NCBI GenBank assembly: GCA_028280615.1
Contig: JANQLK010000002.1
Coordinates: forward strand, 160,316 to 224,315
Direction: 5' to 3'
Length of the DNA: 64,000 bases
From: Woeseiaceae bacterium
GTDB taxonomy: Bacteria > Pseudomonadota > Gammaproteobacteria > Steroidobacterales > Woeseiaceae
This document shows positions 1 through 7,895 of this stretch, one piece after another; position 1 is the stretch's first letter; every line of letters begins with the position of its first letter. Below the pieces are notes generated by a model. That model was not told the DNA's origin, did not search any database, and was given only the letters and a program-made list of their open reading frames with translations. Made by a program: the position numbers and the translations under genes.

Positions 1-413
1 CCGACATGACCGCTTACGCCGCGCGCCCGCTCGACGGCCTCTCCGGCGGCGAGCGCCAGAGAGCCTGGATCGCGCTGGCACTCGCACAGGACACCCAGAC
101 ACTGCTGCTCGACGAGCCGACGACCTTCCTCGACATCGGGCATCAGCTGGAGGTGCTCGACCTGATTAGCCGGCTAAACCGCGAGCGCGGGCTGACGATC
201 ATGTTGGTGCTGCACGATCTCAACCAGGCGGCGCGCTACTCCGAACGCCTGGTCGCGCTCGACCGCGGGCGTATCGTCGCCGACGGCGCGCCGCGTGACG
301 TGCTGACAACGGCGCTGCTGGCCGAGGTCTTCGGCGTGCGCGCACACATCCTCGACGACCCCGAGAACGGCGCGCCGCTCTGTCTCCCTTACGCCGTCGT
401 AGGGCGCGACTAG
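1..413 (+). CDS. Iron-siderophore ABC transporter ATP-binding protein (3' part only)
   Basis: This is the C-terminal part of an ABC ATPase; the gene begins before the window. The visible frame carries the ABC signature LSGGERQR, a Walker B segment (TLLLDEP), the D-loop and the switch histidine (LVLHD). The order and wording match the FepC/FecE family (COG1120), which powers uptake of ferric siderophores, haem or cobalamin across the inner membrane. The Walker A half is missing because of the window edge, not because of damage. A partner permease and binding protein would be expected upstream, outside the window. The substrate cannot be decided from this fragment. Confidence 0.9.
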   Translation, partial: DMTAYAARPLDGLSGGERQRAWIALALAQDTQTLLLDEPTTFLDIGHQLEVLDLISRLNRERGLTIMLVLHDLNQAARYSERLVALDRGRIVADGAPRDVLTTALLAEVFGVRAHILDDPENGAPLCLPYAVVGRD

Positions 414-507
414 ACGGGCGCTTGAGCTTTCCGTCCCCAAGCCTTGCTTTTGATCGCGTGAGACGTTAGTAGCCAATCACCCCTTCATAAACTGTCTTGG
501 ATCGCCC

Positions 508-1071
508 ATGACTCTGACCAGTCTTCTCGTACCTACCTACTCACAGATGCTTCAAGCCCTGTCCGCATGGCTTGCCAAGGCGGGTGAGCCACGCCCCGAT
601 GGAGACTCACTACTCGCGGCACGGCTCGCACCGGACATGTTTCCTCTGTCAACCCAGGTGCGCTTTGCCTGCCTGCAGGCTTACGAAGCCGTCACCTGGT
701 TGCAAGGTGGGTCATTCCCGCAAATCTGGCATGACCTCCTGGAAGAAGGACGAAAAGGCGGCGAACAACCGGGGACAATCGCAGACGCGACGACTCGCAT
801 TCGAGAGACGCTGTCGTTCCTCGACTCGCTGGATTCGGACGCGATTGACGCCGGTGCCGAGCGATCCATAGCGCTCGAGTTGCCCGATACGAGGGTCTTC
901 GATATGACCGGCGAACAGTATGTGCGCGACTGGGCAATACCGCAGTTCTACTTTCACGTGATGAGTGCCTACGCGATCCTGCGCAATCAGGGCGTTGAGC
1001 TCGGCAAGGCCGACTATGTTCAGCACGCCTTCGCCTATCTTCGCCCTCAGTCTGCGCAGGACAACGACTGA
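508..1071 (+). CDS. DUF1993 domain-containing protein
   Basis: A 187-residue protein whose opening (MTLTSLLVPTYSQML) and overall length fit the DUF1993 family. These are small soluble, mostly helical proteins of unknown function, structurally related to the DinB/YfiT four-helix bundle. No signal peptide or membrane segment is present, so it is probably cytoplasmic. It lies about 95 bp after the ABC ATPase on the same strand and converges with the NTF2-like gene downstream. No strong ribosome-binding site precedes the ATG. Family assignment is fairly sure; function is unknown. Confidence 0.85.
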   Translation: MTLTSLLVPTYSQMLQALSAWLAKAGEPRPDGDSLLAARLAPDMFPLSTQVRFACLQAYEAVTWLQGGSFPQIWHDLLEEGRKGGEQPGTIADATTRIRETLSFLDSLDSDAIDAGAERSIALELPDTRVFDMTGEQYVRDWAIPQFYFHVMSAYAILRNQGVELGKADYVQHAFAYLRPQSAQDND

Positions 1072-1248
1072 CTTGCATCTGGCGCGCTCCAACGCGCCTG
1101 GGCAAGAGCTGACCGATCGCGTAGACCTCCAACATTCAGACTTTCGATGGTACTCGCAGGCCGTCGAGCACGGCGACGACGGCTTCCAGACTGTTCGGCG
1201 TAAGTATCGGCTCGGGCCTTTCCATCTATGGGCAGCCACCGCCTGTGG

Positions 1249-2190
1249 CTACGAGTCGTTCAGACCGAAGGCCCACGCAAACGGCGCCGGGTCGTAGTAC
1301 TCGCGGAACAGGTGAATCTTGCCGTCGACGACATGGAACAATCCCCCATAGACCTGGCGGTAGATTCGTCCGGTCGGAATGACCTCGACGGTGCCTTTGT
1401 ACTCGACAAACACCGTCTGCGGGTCCCGCATCGGGTGGAACACGAGCTCGCTGGTGAAGTCCGCATTGCCACTGACGTCTGGCCAGCCCGCATAGAGCTC
1501 GATGAGGGCATCTTTGCCCACTACCCGCCTCGGGTGTCCTTCGGGCGAGTACGGCATGTCCTGCACCGCGTCGCGGGCCCAGACCGATGCGAGGGCATCC
1601 ATGTCCTTGTCTTCGAGTGACTCGAGAAAGGTGCAAACCACCTGCCGGGTCTGCTGCCGAATGATATAGGCCGGCGGCTCGGCCGCCGCGTTGCGGCCGG
1701 CGGGACCGAACACGTCGCGAGTGCCTTCCTCGCGTTGCAGGTTGAACGTCATGGCAGTGATCAGCCACTCACCGTCAGTCCTCTCGAATTCGTAGCGGTA
1801 GTCGCCGACGGCCAGCCAGTGGAGATCGGCGACGTAGTGCTCTGCCGCGACGTCGGCTATGGCGATGGCAGAAACTCCGTCAATGGACACCTCGATCTTC
1901 GAGAGCCTGTGCCTGGTGCGGTCAAACCCTGGCAGCATCGCGGCCCAATCGTTCATCAATGCCTGCGGGCTCTTGAGCTCCGCCGCAGCGCCGGTGAGCG
2001 ACGAATAGTCCACACGTATCTCATCGGCGTAGAGCGTCTCCAGGGCCTCGAAATTGCCACGATCGGCCAGCACGGCGACGCTTTCGACAATGGTTTCGAT
2101 GGCCGCCTCGTCCGCCGCTTGAGCGTTGGCTGCCATCGGCGCAGATACGGTCGCAGTCATGATCAGTAGTCCTCGAATAATGGTTTTCAC
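1249..2190 (-). CDS. Exported protein with two NTF2/SnoaL-like domains
   Basis: A 313-residue protein with a Sec signal peptide (hydrophobic core, then an Ala-rich cleavage region near residues 22-26) followed by two SnoaL/NTF2-like folds, roughly residues 28-160 and 175-305. Each has the family's opening 'fleslEdkDmdal' type helix and a conserved DG(E/K)W/IxLFR strand. Such domains bind or isomerise small hydrophobic molecules; the actual ligand is unknown. The GTG start is chosen because a strong AGGAGGG motif lies just upstream and because longer starts would run into the preceding gene. It follows the alpha/beta hydrolase by 11 bp and is very probably co-transcribed with it. Confidence 0.8.
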   Translation of the reverse strand: MKTIIRGLLIMTATVSAPMAANAQAADEAAIETIVESVAVLADRGNFEALETLYADEIRVDYSSLTGAAAELKSPQALMNDWAAMLPGFDRTRHRLSKIEVSIDGVSAIAIADVAAEHYVADLHWLAVGDYRYEFERTDGEWLITAMTFNLQREEGTRDVFGPAGRNAAAEPPAYIIRQQTRQVVCTFLESLEDKDMDALASVWARDAVQDMPYSPEGHPRRVVGKDALIELYAGWPDVSGNADFTSELVFHPMRDPQTVFVEYKGTVEVIPTGRIYRQVYGGLFHVVDGKIHLFREYYDPAPFAWAFGLNDS

Positions 2191-2201
2191 GATGCCCTCC
2201 T

Positions 2202-3146
2202 CTACTTCAGCGTCCGCTCGAAGTGCTCCGCGACCGCGTTCGAGGATGCTTCGACGGCATCCGGCTGGTGGTAGAAGTCGAACTGGGTGACGTCGTCCAG
2301 CCACAGGGTCGTGGCGTTGTCGCCCATCCGTTCGGCGTAGGCTTTGGCGCCCTGCGGGATCGCCGCGGCATCGGAATGCACCAGCAGCGTCGGTTGGTCG
2401 GAATTGTCCGCGGCCGCGATGGCGTCGTACGTCAGCCAGCCTTCCCAGGATGCGGCATTGAACTTGTTATCATACTCTGGAATGAGGCCTGTATCGGGGT
2501 CCGTGTAGTACGGTGCCTGGTACATCACGGCGTCTTCGTTGGTCAGGCTCGCCGCCTCCAGAATGACCGGCGATGCCGCTTGCTCGGCTTCACGGCTCGC
2601 CTCGATCAGCGCGGCAACGCCTTCCGCGCCGCCGTAGACGGCGTTGACGATCTCGGCGTCGTGCAACCAGGGGGCAACCAGCGCCACGCTCTTGATGTTC
2701 GGGTTATCGAGCGCGGCATCGCTCATGTAGCCGGCCGAGGCACAGACCCCGAGGCCCGCGACGCGATCGCCGTCGACTTCCGGGCGTGTTGCCAGATAGG
2801 CCGCTGCGGCGCGTATATCGTCGGTCTTCCGCTGCGGGTTTTCCAGAAATTGGATCGTGTCGGGCGATGCGCCCCAGCCGCGAAAGTCGAAGGCCAATGC
2901 GGCATAGCCGCGGTCGGCGAGCTCGGCGGCGTAGGTACCGGCCATCTGTTCCTTGACCGTGGTCCAGGCACCGGTGACGATCACACCCGGCAGACGGTCG
3001 CCGGTCTGGTAGTCATCGGGTAGGTAAAGGTCGCCGGCCAGGGTTTGGCCCGCGTGTTCGAACGAAACAGGCTCTTTCATGGCAGCCTCCGTGTTGGTTG
3101 AAATGAGTGCCGCAGCCAAAGCTGACGTAGCCAGAAGGTTCTTCAT
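2202..3146 (-). CDS. Exported alpha/beta hydrolase (dienelactone hydrolase/FrsA-like)
   Basis: A 314-residue alpha/beta hydrolase with an N-terminal signal peptide (KNLLATSALAAALIS, cleaved near TEAA). The fold is marked by FDFRGWGAS, the nucleophile elbow GLGVCASAGY and the late strand QPTLLVHSDAA. The elbow places Cys where many relatives have Ser, as in dienelactone hydrolases; a following Ser in the same loop is an alternative. The catalytic His would be in the FYHQPDA region. Start: the ATG preceded by GGGAG rather than the upstream in-frame Met. It is first in a two-gene operon with the double NTF2-like protein, which suggests joint processing of a small organic substrate. Confidence 0.82.
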   Translation of the reverse strand: MKNLLATSALAAALISTNTEAAMKEPVSFEHAGQTLAGDLYLPDDYQTGDRLPGVIVTGAWTTVKEQMAGTYAAELADRGYAALAFDFRGWGASPDTIQFLENPQRKTDDIRAAAAYLATRPEVDGDRVAGLGVCASAGYMSDAALDNPNIKSVALVAPWLHDAEIVNAVYGGAEGVAALIEASREAEQAASPVILEAASLTNEDAVMYQAPYYTDPDTGLIPEYDNKFNAASWEGWLTYDAIAAADNSDQPTLLVHSDAAAIPQGAKAYAERMGDNATTLWLDDVTQFDFYHQPDAVEASSNAVAEHFERTLK

Positions 3147-3262
3147 GTCGATCTCCCTGGGTTCGTGTTGAAACCTGATGCACACGATAACCAGCGAGAG
3201 CGAGCTGCTCTTGCACAGGCTTGCGGATTCTTTGAACGATCCGACGGCGGCGAGGAGCCGGG

Positions 3263-4150
3263 CTAGGCGTCTACCCGGGCTCGATACGTGGAGGGCGAGA
3301 TGCCCTCGATCTGCTTGAACTGGCGGGAGAAATGGGCCTGGTCCGAAAACCCGCAGGCCATCGCAATGTCGATCATGGGCTCATCGCGTAATGCCAGGCG
3401 TTTCTTGGCCTGTTCGACGCGATACGCCAGCACGAACCGCATGGGACTCGTACCGATAGTTCTCTTGAAGAGGTGAGAGAAGTGCGAGGCGCTCAGGCCC
3501 GCCTTGCTTGCCATGTCCTCTACGGCAATCGAGCTGCCGTAGTTGTCTGACACGAAATCGAGGACGCGCTTGTAGTGCTCGGCCGTGAAGCGCCTCGAGA
3601 AATTGTAGTCGTCTTCCCTGAGCCCGTATTTCTGGATGAGCTTGACCAGAAACACTCGGGCAAGGCTTTCGAAGATCAGTTCCGAACCGCGCTCTTGCGA
3701 GGCAAGCGCGTCGCACAGCATCACACCCGCCTGGCAAATGTCTTCATCTTCAAACTGGGGAAGATCCTTGAGCTGCGAATCGGCAAGCAGGACGCCGACC
3801 TCGGATTGCGCGAATCGTTCCAGCTTCGTTGGATCCAGCGTCACGACAATGCACTTCGATCGTTTGTACCAGCGCCAGCCGCTCTCGACACCGGCCGGAG
3901 TCACGACGATCTCGTGCTTGCGGTAGGTGAAGTCACGGTGCTCGCCATCGCGCCAGTTTTGCACCCGGTGCGGCTCGTCCTTCAGGTTCAACAGCACATG
4001 ATGCTGCCTGAACACCTGAGTCGGCATCGTGTCCGGTTCGGCCTCGAAGTACTCGAGCGTGAGCAAATCGGTTGCCAGTGGACGCGCGGCATCAGCGCTG
4101 TTGATCAGCGGCGGCGACGGGTAGATTTCCTGGTAGGTGTTGTCGTTCAT
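3263..4150 (-). CDS. AraC family transcriptional regulator
   Basis: A 295-residue regulator with an N-terminal cupin-like sensing domain (about 1-180) and two C-terminal helix-turn-helix motifs (about 190-290): AVEDMASKAGLSASHFSHLF and the family hallmark ending IDIAMACGFSDQAHFSRQFK, then G(I)SPSTYR. The chosen ATG overlaps the LysR stop codon as ATGA, so the two regulators are translationally coupled. The gene points towards the hydrolase/NTF2 operon 116 bp downstream, its most likely target. The inducer is unknown. Confidence 0.92.
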   Translation of the reverse strand: MNDNTYQEIYPSPPLINSADAARPLATDLLTLEYFEAEPDTMPTQVFRQHHVLLNLKDEPHRVQNWRDGEHRDFTYRKHEIVVTPAGVESGWRWYKRSKCIVVTLDPTKLERFAQSEVGVLLADSQLKDLPQFEDEDICQAGVMLCDALASQERGSELIFESLARVFLVKLIQKYGLREDDYNFSRRFTAEHYKRVLDFVSDNYGSSIAVEDMASKAGLSASHFSHLFKRTIGTSPMRFVLAYRVEQAKKRLALRDEPMIDIAMACGFSDQAHFSRQFKQIEGISPSTYRARVDA

Positions 4151-5049
4151 CGTTGTGCAAGGGGTACTCGCGAAACGGCACACGCGACGATACTACGAAG
4201 CCACTCGTTCAGGGCATCGTTGCGACGACGCTCATGCCAACCCATGCGGATCGGGACAGGTTGAACGTCAAAGGGGACTTTGGCCAGCGTGATGCCGCCG
4301 GCGGCCTCGAAGGTCCGGGCAATTGGTTCGGGCATGGTGGCCACGGCACCCAGCCGTATAACCAGGTCTCGAATCGATGCGAAACGCGGCGTCCATGCCA
4401 GGATTTCGCGCCGCTTGCCCATCGCGGTGAGCCGCTCGTCGATATAGCCCTCCTCGCGATCTCGGAACCCAACAGCGACATGCGTCGCCTTGAGATACTT
4501 TGATAGTGTGGTCGGCGGCGTCATATCCGAGCGTACGACGAGCACGAAATCCTGCTCCAGCAGCACGCGGTCGCCCACGCCACGTGGCGCAGGTCCGGCA
4601 ACCGACACGGCCAGATCGACCTCGCCGGACCTCACCGATGCCCATACCGTCTGATGGTCGACTTCGACGACGCGCACCGCCGCATTCGGTGCTGCCTCGC
4701 GGATCGCCGAGACGATCTCGGCGAAACACAGCGCGTGTATATCGTCGGCAAGACCGAGAATGATCTCGCCCGTCACGGTCTCGGGGTCGAAGCCCTCCCC
4801 GGTCATCAGCTGAGACAGCGTTCGTACCGATCCGCGCATTTCCGCCCACAGGGCCTCGGCACGCGGCGTGGGTCGGACACCGGTCGGTGTCTTTTCGAAT
4901 AGCACATCGCCGAAGACATCCCGCAGCCGCGCAACGGACTGGCTCACGGCCGGCTGTGACCGATGCAGGCGTTCCGCGGCTTTTCGCAGATTGCGTTCCG
5001 CCATCACCGCGTCAAACACGACCAGCAGGTTGAGATCTGGGTTAGTCAT
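4147..5049 (-). CDS. LysR family transcriptional regulator
   Basis: A 300-residue LysR-type regulator. The winged helix-turn-helix is at the N terminus (DLNLLVVFDAVMAERNLRKA, then SQPAVSQSVARLR and FGDVLFEKTP), followed by the periplasmic-binding-protein-like effector domain from about residue 90. The ATG two codons inside the longest frame is preferred, since the upstream start is GTG; neither has a strong ribosome-binding site. It is divergent from a small NTF2-like gene, and an ATC-N9-GAT palindrome lies on its start region, the classical arrangement for autoregulation plus control of the divergent gene. It is coupled to the AraC gene by ATGA. Confidence 0.93.
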   Translation of the reverse strand: MTNPDLNLLVVFDAVMAERNLRKAAERLHRSQPAVSQSVARLRDVFGDVLFEKTPTGVRPTPRAEALWAEMRGSVRTLSQLMTGEGFDPETVTGEIILGLADDIHALCFAEIVSAIREAAPNAAVRVVEVDHQTVWASVRSGEVDLAVSVAGPAPRGVGDRVLLEQDFVLVVRSDMTPPTTLSKYLKATHVAVGFRDREEGYIDERLTAMGKRREILAWTPRFASIRDLVIRLGAVATMPEPIARTFEAAGGITLAKVPFDVQPVPIRMGWHERRRNDALNEWLRSIVACAVSRVPLAQR

Positions 5050-5050
5050 A

Positions 5051-5065
5051 ATCACTACTTATGAT
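5051..5065. promoter_or_regulatory. LysR-type operator (ATC-N9-GAT)
   Basis: The 15-bp sequence reads ATC, nine bases, GAT, an exact form of the T-N11-A LysR box. It sits at the LysR start and 100 bp before the divergent NTF2-like gene. The position fits repression of the regulator and activation of the divergent promoter. The site is seen in the sequence; its binding by this LysR protein is inferred. Confidence 0.5.
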
Positions 5066-5083
5066 ACTAGCAAAATATAACAA

Positions 5084-5113
5084 TTGGCAGTTATCACAGG
5101 TTGAGGCTAGATT
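5084..5113 (+). promoter_or_regulatory. Possible sigma-70 promoter for the NTF2-like gene
   Basis: TTGGCA at 5084-5089 and TAGATT at 5108-5113 are separated by 18 bp. They lie in an AT-rich patch about 50 bp before the ATG of the divergent NTF2-like gene and 20 bp from the LysR-type box. The hexamers are partial matches, as expected for an activator-dependent promoter. Confidence 0.4.
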
Positions 5114-5164
5114 GGACCTCACACTGCGAGTCCCACACTCGCACCGAAGAACGAGGAGACGATC

Positions 5165-5578
5165 ATGATTACCGAGAACTTGCGTACGAATCAGTTGAGC
5201 CAGAGCGCCTACAACGACTATCTCCGGTATCTCGCCGCGCTGGATGCGCGCGATATCGAGGCGTACAGCCAGTACCTTGCCGACGACGTGTCGGTTCAGT
5301 TCGGCAACGCGAATCCCGTCGAGGGGAAGGACGTGGTTGTCGGCATGTTGGGCGGGTATTGGCAGAGCTTCGCCGGGCTCGAGCACGACCTGCTCAACAT
5401 CTACGGCACGGACCGGAGCTATGTGCTGGAAGCGCTGAACCACTATTTACGGCATGACGGCAAGTCCGTCACGGTTCGGGCCGTGGCGTTCACCGACAAG
5501 AATGCCGACGGGAAAGTGACTTCGGTAAGGATCTACGGTGATACCTCGCCGGTATTCGCGGATGGCGAGGAGTCCTGA
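5165..5578 (+). CDS. SnoaL/NTF2-like small protein
   Basis: A 137-residue single-domain protein. The segment NDYLRYLAALDARDIEAYSQYL followed by ADDVSVQFGN and GKDVVVGMLGGYW is typical of SnoaL-like polyketide-cyclase/NTF2 folds. There is no signal peptide, so unlike the double-domain protein nearby it should be cytoplasmic. A clear GAGGAG lies 6 bp before the ATG. It is transcribed away from LysR and is probably that regulator's main target. The ligand is unknown. Confidence 0.8.
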   Translation: MITENLRTNQLSQSAYNDYLRYLAALDARDIEAYSQYLADDVSVQFGNANPVEGKDVVVGMLGGYWQSFAGLEHDLLNIYGTDRSYVLEALNHYLRHDGKSVTVRAVAFTDKNADGKVTSVRIYGDTSPVFADGEES

Positions 5579-5621
5579 GCGGCCGTTTCCAGCGACACGC
5601 AGCCAAAGGGACTCCCTTCGT

Positions 5622-6257
5622 TCAGACCTCCGCGGGCAATCGCAGGCCGTCGAGCACGGTCGCGACGTGGTCTTTCATCAGTCGATCAATGTCGAGCGGG
5701 GCCAGATCGTCGAACAGTATGCGCCAGACCACCGCCATCAGCGGCGGCCCCGCAAACACCTGCGGTGCGATGTCGGCACTGCCCGGCCGAAACTCGCCGC
5801 TGGCTTCGCCGTCGGCCAGACACCGAGCGATCGCGCGCATGCCCGGCTCGACGATTTCCTTGTAGTAGAAGTAGCGCAGCTGATCGTGGCGCGGACCCTC
5901 GGCGATCATCAGGCGAAGAATCGTCTTCATGGGACCCTTGCCGAGTCGTTCGCCCATTACCGAGATCTGCCGGGTAAGGCGATCGACAGCCGTTCCCTCT
6001 TTGGTATCCGCTGCCCGTTCAACGGCGTCAATCGCCGGGCGTACTATCGCATGGATAACCCCTTCGAGCAGCGCCTGCTTGTTCTTGAAATACAGATAGA
6101 CCGTGCCTTTGGCAATCTCAGCCTCGGCCGCCACATCGTCGATGCGCGCGCCCTCGAAGCCATCGCGGTCAAAAATCGTCAGCGCGGCTTCGATAATGTC
6201 TTCGCGACGACGTCGCTGAGAGCGCGACAAGCCTTGCGGGATGCCAGGCGCGGCCAT
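5622..6257 (-). CDS. TetR family repressor, likely regulator of the adjacent RND operon
   Basis: A 211-residue TetR-type repressor. The DNA-binding helix-turn-helix occupies about residues 18-64 (IIEAALTIFDRDGFEGARIDDV, then EIAKGTVYLYFKNKQAL), and the rest is the ligand-binding core of the TetR_C type. It is divergent from the RND efflux operon, with a 470-bp intergenic region holding two matching palindromes (AGTCA-N5-TGACT type), one near each gene. This is the standard layout for a drug- or metabolite-responsive repressor such as AcrR or TtgR. The inducing ligand is not predictable. Confidence 0.92.
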   Translation of the reverse strand: MAAPGIPQGLSRSQRRRREDIIEAALTIFDRDGFEGARIDDVAAEAEIAKGTVYLYFKNKQALLEGVIHAIVRPAIDAVERAADTKEGTAVDRLTRQISVMGERLGKGPMKTILRLMIAEGPRHDQLRYFYYKEIVEPGMRAIARCLADGEASGEFRPGSADIAPQVFAGPPLMAVVWRILFDDLAPLDIDRLMKDHVATVLDGLRLPAEV

Positions 6258-6393
6258 GACTACACCGCCCTCTCAGGGAGCGCGCCCCTCATCGGAGCGT
6301 GTTTCGAACGGACAGATCGTAGACGTCGCATCGTCATGTTCCAACTCCCAACCAGCGTGCAAAACGTGTGCATCTGAGCAGAACTGAATAGCT

Positions 6394-6408
6394 AGTCACT
6401 ATATGACT
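6394..6408. promoter_or_regulatory. Candidate TetR operator 1 (AGTCA-N5-TGACT)
   Basis: A 15-bp palindrome with perfect 5-bp arms, AGTCA and TGACT, separated by 5 bp. A -10-like TATAGT on the minus strand (6403-6398) lies within it, so binding could block TetR transcription. The same half-sites and the same spacer length occur at the RND promoter. Confidence 0.5.
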
Positions 6409-6619
6409 GGTTCGTCATTGTACACTCTCAGACCCGTTTGTCCAGCCGAGGCGCCGGACAGGTATGTTCCTTCGGATCGATTCGAGGGATTCTCAGTATC
6501 CAATAAAAGCAATAAAGATCGGAGTTTATGGAGTTTTTCTCCATCCCTTCTCATTATCCTTAGCGTTACGGCTCGCGAGGCGATACAGGTTTCCCCGGCG
6601 CACAAGACATCGTTGCTAC

Positions 6620-6648
6620 TTGCCAAACTGACTGATCAGTCATATACT
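6620..6648 (+). promoter_or_regulatory. Sigma-70 promoter of the RND efflux operon
   Basis: TTGCCA (6620-6625) and TATACT (6643-6648) are separated by exactly 17 bp. They lie about 80 bp before the adaptor gene ATG. Operator palindromes cover the spacer and the -10 element, which is the expected design for a TetR-repressed promoter. Confidence 0.65.
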
Positions 6649-6653
6649 GACTG
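6629..6653. promoter_or_regulatory. Candidate TetR operator 2 (two overlapping palindromes)
   Basis: A perfect 14-bp palindrome TGACTGATCAGTCA (6629-6642) abuts a second palindrome, CAGTCA-N5-TGACTG (6637-6653). The second repeats the half-site and spacing of operator 1. Together they span the promoter spacer and -10 box, so a bound repressor would exclude RNA polymerase. Confidence 0.6.
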
Positions 6654-6727
6654 AAGATTCATTAGGACGGAGCGGCGGCTCTGTCGCATGCCATCAGTCT
6701 TCGACAATCTGCGTCCCGGAGTTGAAA

Positions 6728-7846
6728 ATGCGTTGCCAGACCAACCAGCCATCGACAAGGTCGGCAGCCCCCGTGCTCGTCGCGCTCCTATTGATTGCGG
6801 CGTGCTCGGATGGGGCTGGACCTGAAACGCCAGCGCCACGAACGGTCATGGTTGGGACTGCCAATCCCGTGGCGGCGGGCGGCAGCCGGTTCTCCGGGGA
6901 ACTCCGCGCGGCCGAGCGCTCCGATCTGGCATTCGAGATCGCCGGCACGATCGACTCCCTTTCCGTCGATCTTGGCGATCACTTCCAGCGGGGCGACCTA
7001 CTGGGCCAGCTTGACGATCGTCAGCCGCAACTCGATCTCACCGCGCGCCGCGCAAATCTGAGCGACGCTGAGGCGACCCTTGCCGATGCCGGGTTGGACT
7101 ACGAACGTCGAGCGGGCCTCGCTGGCACCGGCGCTGTATCCCAATCCGCCATCGACCAGGCCAAAGCTCGAATGGACAGCGCACGGGCGCAGGTCGATGC
7201 CCTGCGCGCTGAAGTCGGACGTGCCGAAGAACGCCTGGCGGATACGCGCCTGGTCGCGCCATTTAGCGGCGAAGTCGTCGCGCGTCTCGCCGAGCCGTCC
7301 GAAGTGGTTGCTGCGGGACGATCCGTGTTGCGGATTATTGGTGATCGAGCGGCGATTGAGGCGGTTGTCACGGTTTCAGGCCGCGTGCGAGGTGAACTCG
7401 CTCGCGAGCAGCGTGCCCGCGTGCGGGTTCCGTCACGTGACGTTGCGGTAGTCGGGCGAATCGTTGAAATCGGCGCCGAGGCCAATGCCGCGGGACTGTT
7501 TCCCGTCACCATTGCCACGCCAAACCCGGACAACGCCCTTCGTCCCGGCGAGTCTGTCGAGGCCCGCTTCATCAACGACGACTCGGAGCCGCGCCTTCTG
7601 ATCCCGCTAACCGCCTTTGTTCCGAACGGCGACAACGCGGGGACCGTGTTCACCATCGATGCAACCGGCGCGAACACGCGCGTTAGCGCCCGCCGGGTCA
7701 CGCTTGGGGCACTCCGCGACGACGGTGTGGAGGTCATCGACGGTCTGCATGCAGGGGCCCGCATCGTGGTCAAAGGCGCCGATCTGCTGACCGATGGCGA
7801 GCCGGTACGGACCGCCGGCGACGGCCTTGCGCGCTACAACCAGTAG
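6728..7846 (+). CDS. RND efflux periplasmic adaptor (membrane fusion lipoprotein)
   Basis: A 372-residue adaptor of the AcrA/MexA type. A lipoprotein signal ends in the lipobox IAAC, with the lipidated Cys at about residue 26. Then come the barrel-sandwich half-motif (DLAFEIAGTIDSLSVDLGD), an alpha-hairpin coiled coil (about 90-165), the second lipoyl half (LVAPFSGEVVARLAE) and the beta-barrel and membrane-proximal domains. It would bridge the inner-membrane RND pump and the outer-membrane channel encoded next. The ATG with CGGAG 6 bp upstream is preferred to a TTG two codons earlier. First gene of the operon. Confidence 0.92.
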   Translation: MRCQTNQPSTRSAAPVLVALLLIAACSDGAGPETPAPRTVMVGTANPVAAGGSRFSGELRAAERSDLAFEIAGTIDSLSVDLGDHFQRGDLLGQLDDRQPQLDLTARRANLSDAEATLADAGLDYERRAGLAGTGAVSQSAIDQAKARMDSARAQVDALRAEVGRAEERLADTRLVAPFSGEVVARLAEPSEVVAAGRSVLRIIGDRAAIEAVVTVSGRVRGELAREQRARVRVPSRDVAVVGRIVEIGAEANAAGLFPVTIATPNPDNALRPGESVEARFINDDSEPRLLIPLTAFVPNGDNAGTVFTIDATGANTRVSARRVTLGALRDDGVEVIDGLHAGARIVVKGADLLTDGEPVRTAGDGLARYNQ

Positions 7847-7895
7847 CGCCGGCGCTCCTTCCATACATCCATTCATCAGTTTCGAAACGTCTGCA

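Larger units (their letters stand above)
6258..6727. other. TetR-RND divergent regulatory region
   Basis: No gene is supported here. The stretch is AT-richer than its neighbours. It contains two TetR-type palindromes near the two ends, a good sigma-70 promoter towards the RND operon, and a small hairpin (ATGGAG-TTTTT-CTCCAT, 6528-6544). The long leader on the TetR side (about 140 bp from palindrome to start codon) shows nothing recognisable. Confidence 0.6.

Noticed and set aside
6528..6544. Hairpin ATGGAG-TTTTT-CTCCAT as a terminator
   Set aside because: The stem is weak, the T-run is in the loop, and it lies between two divergent genes where no terminator is needed.
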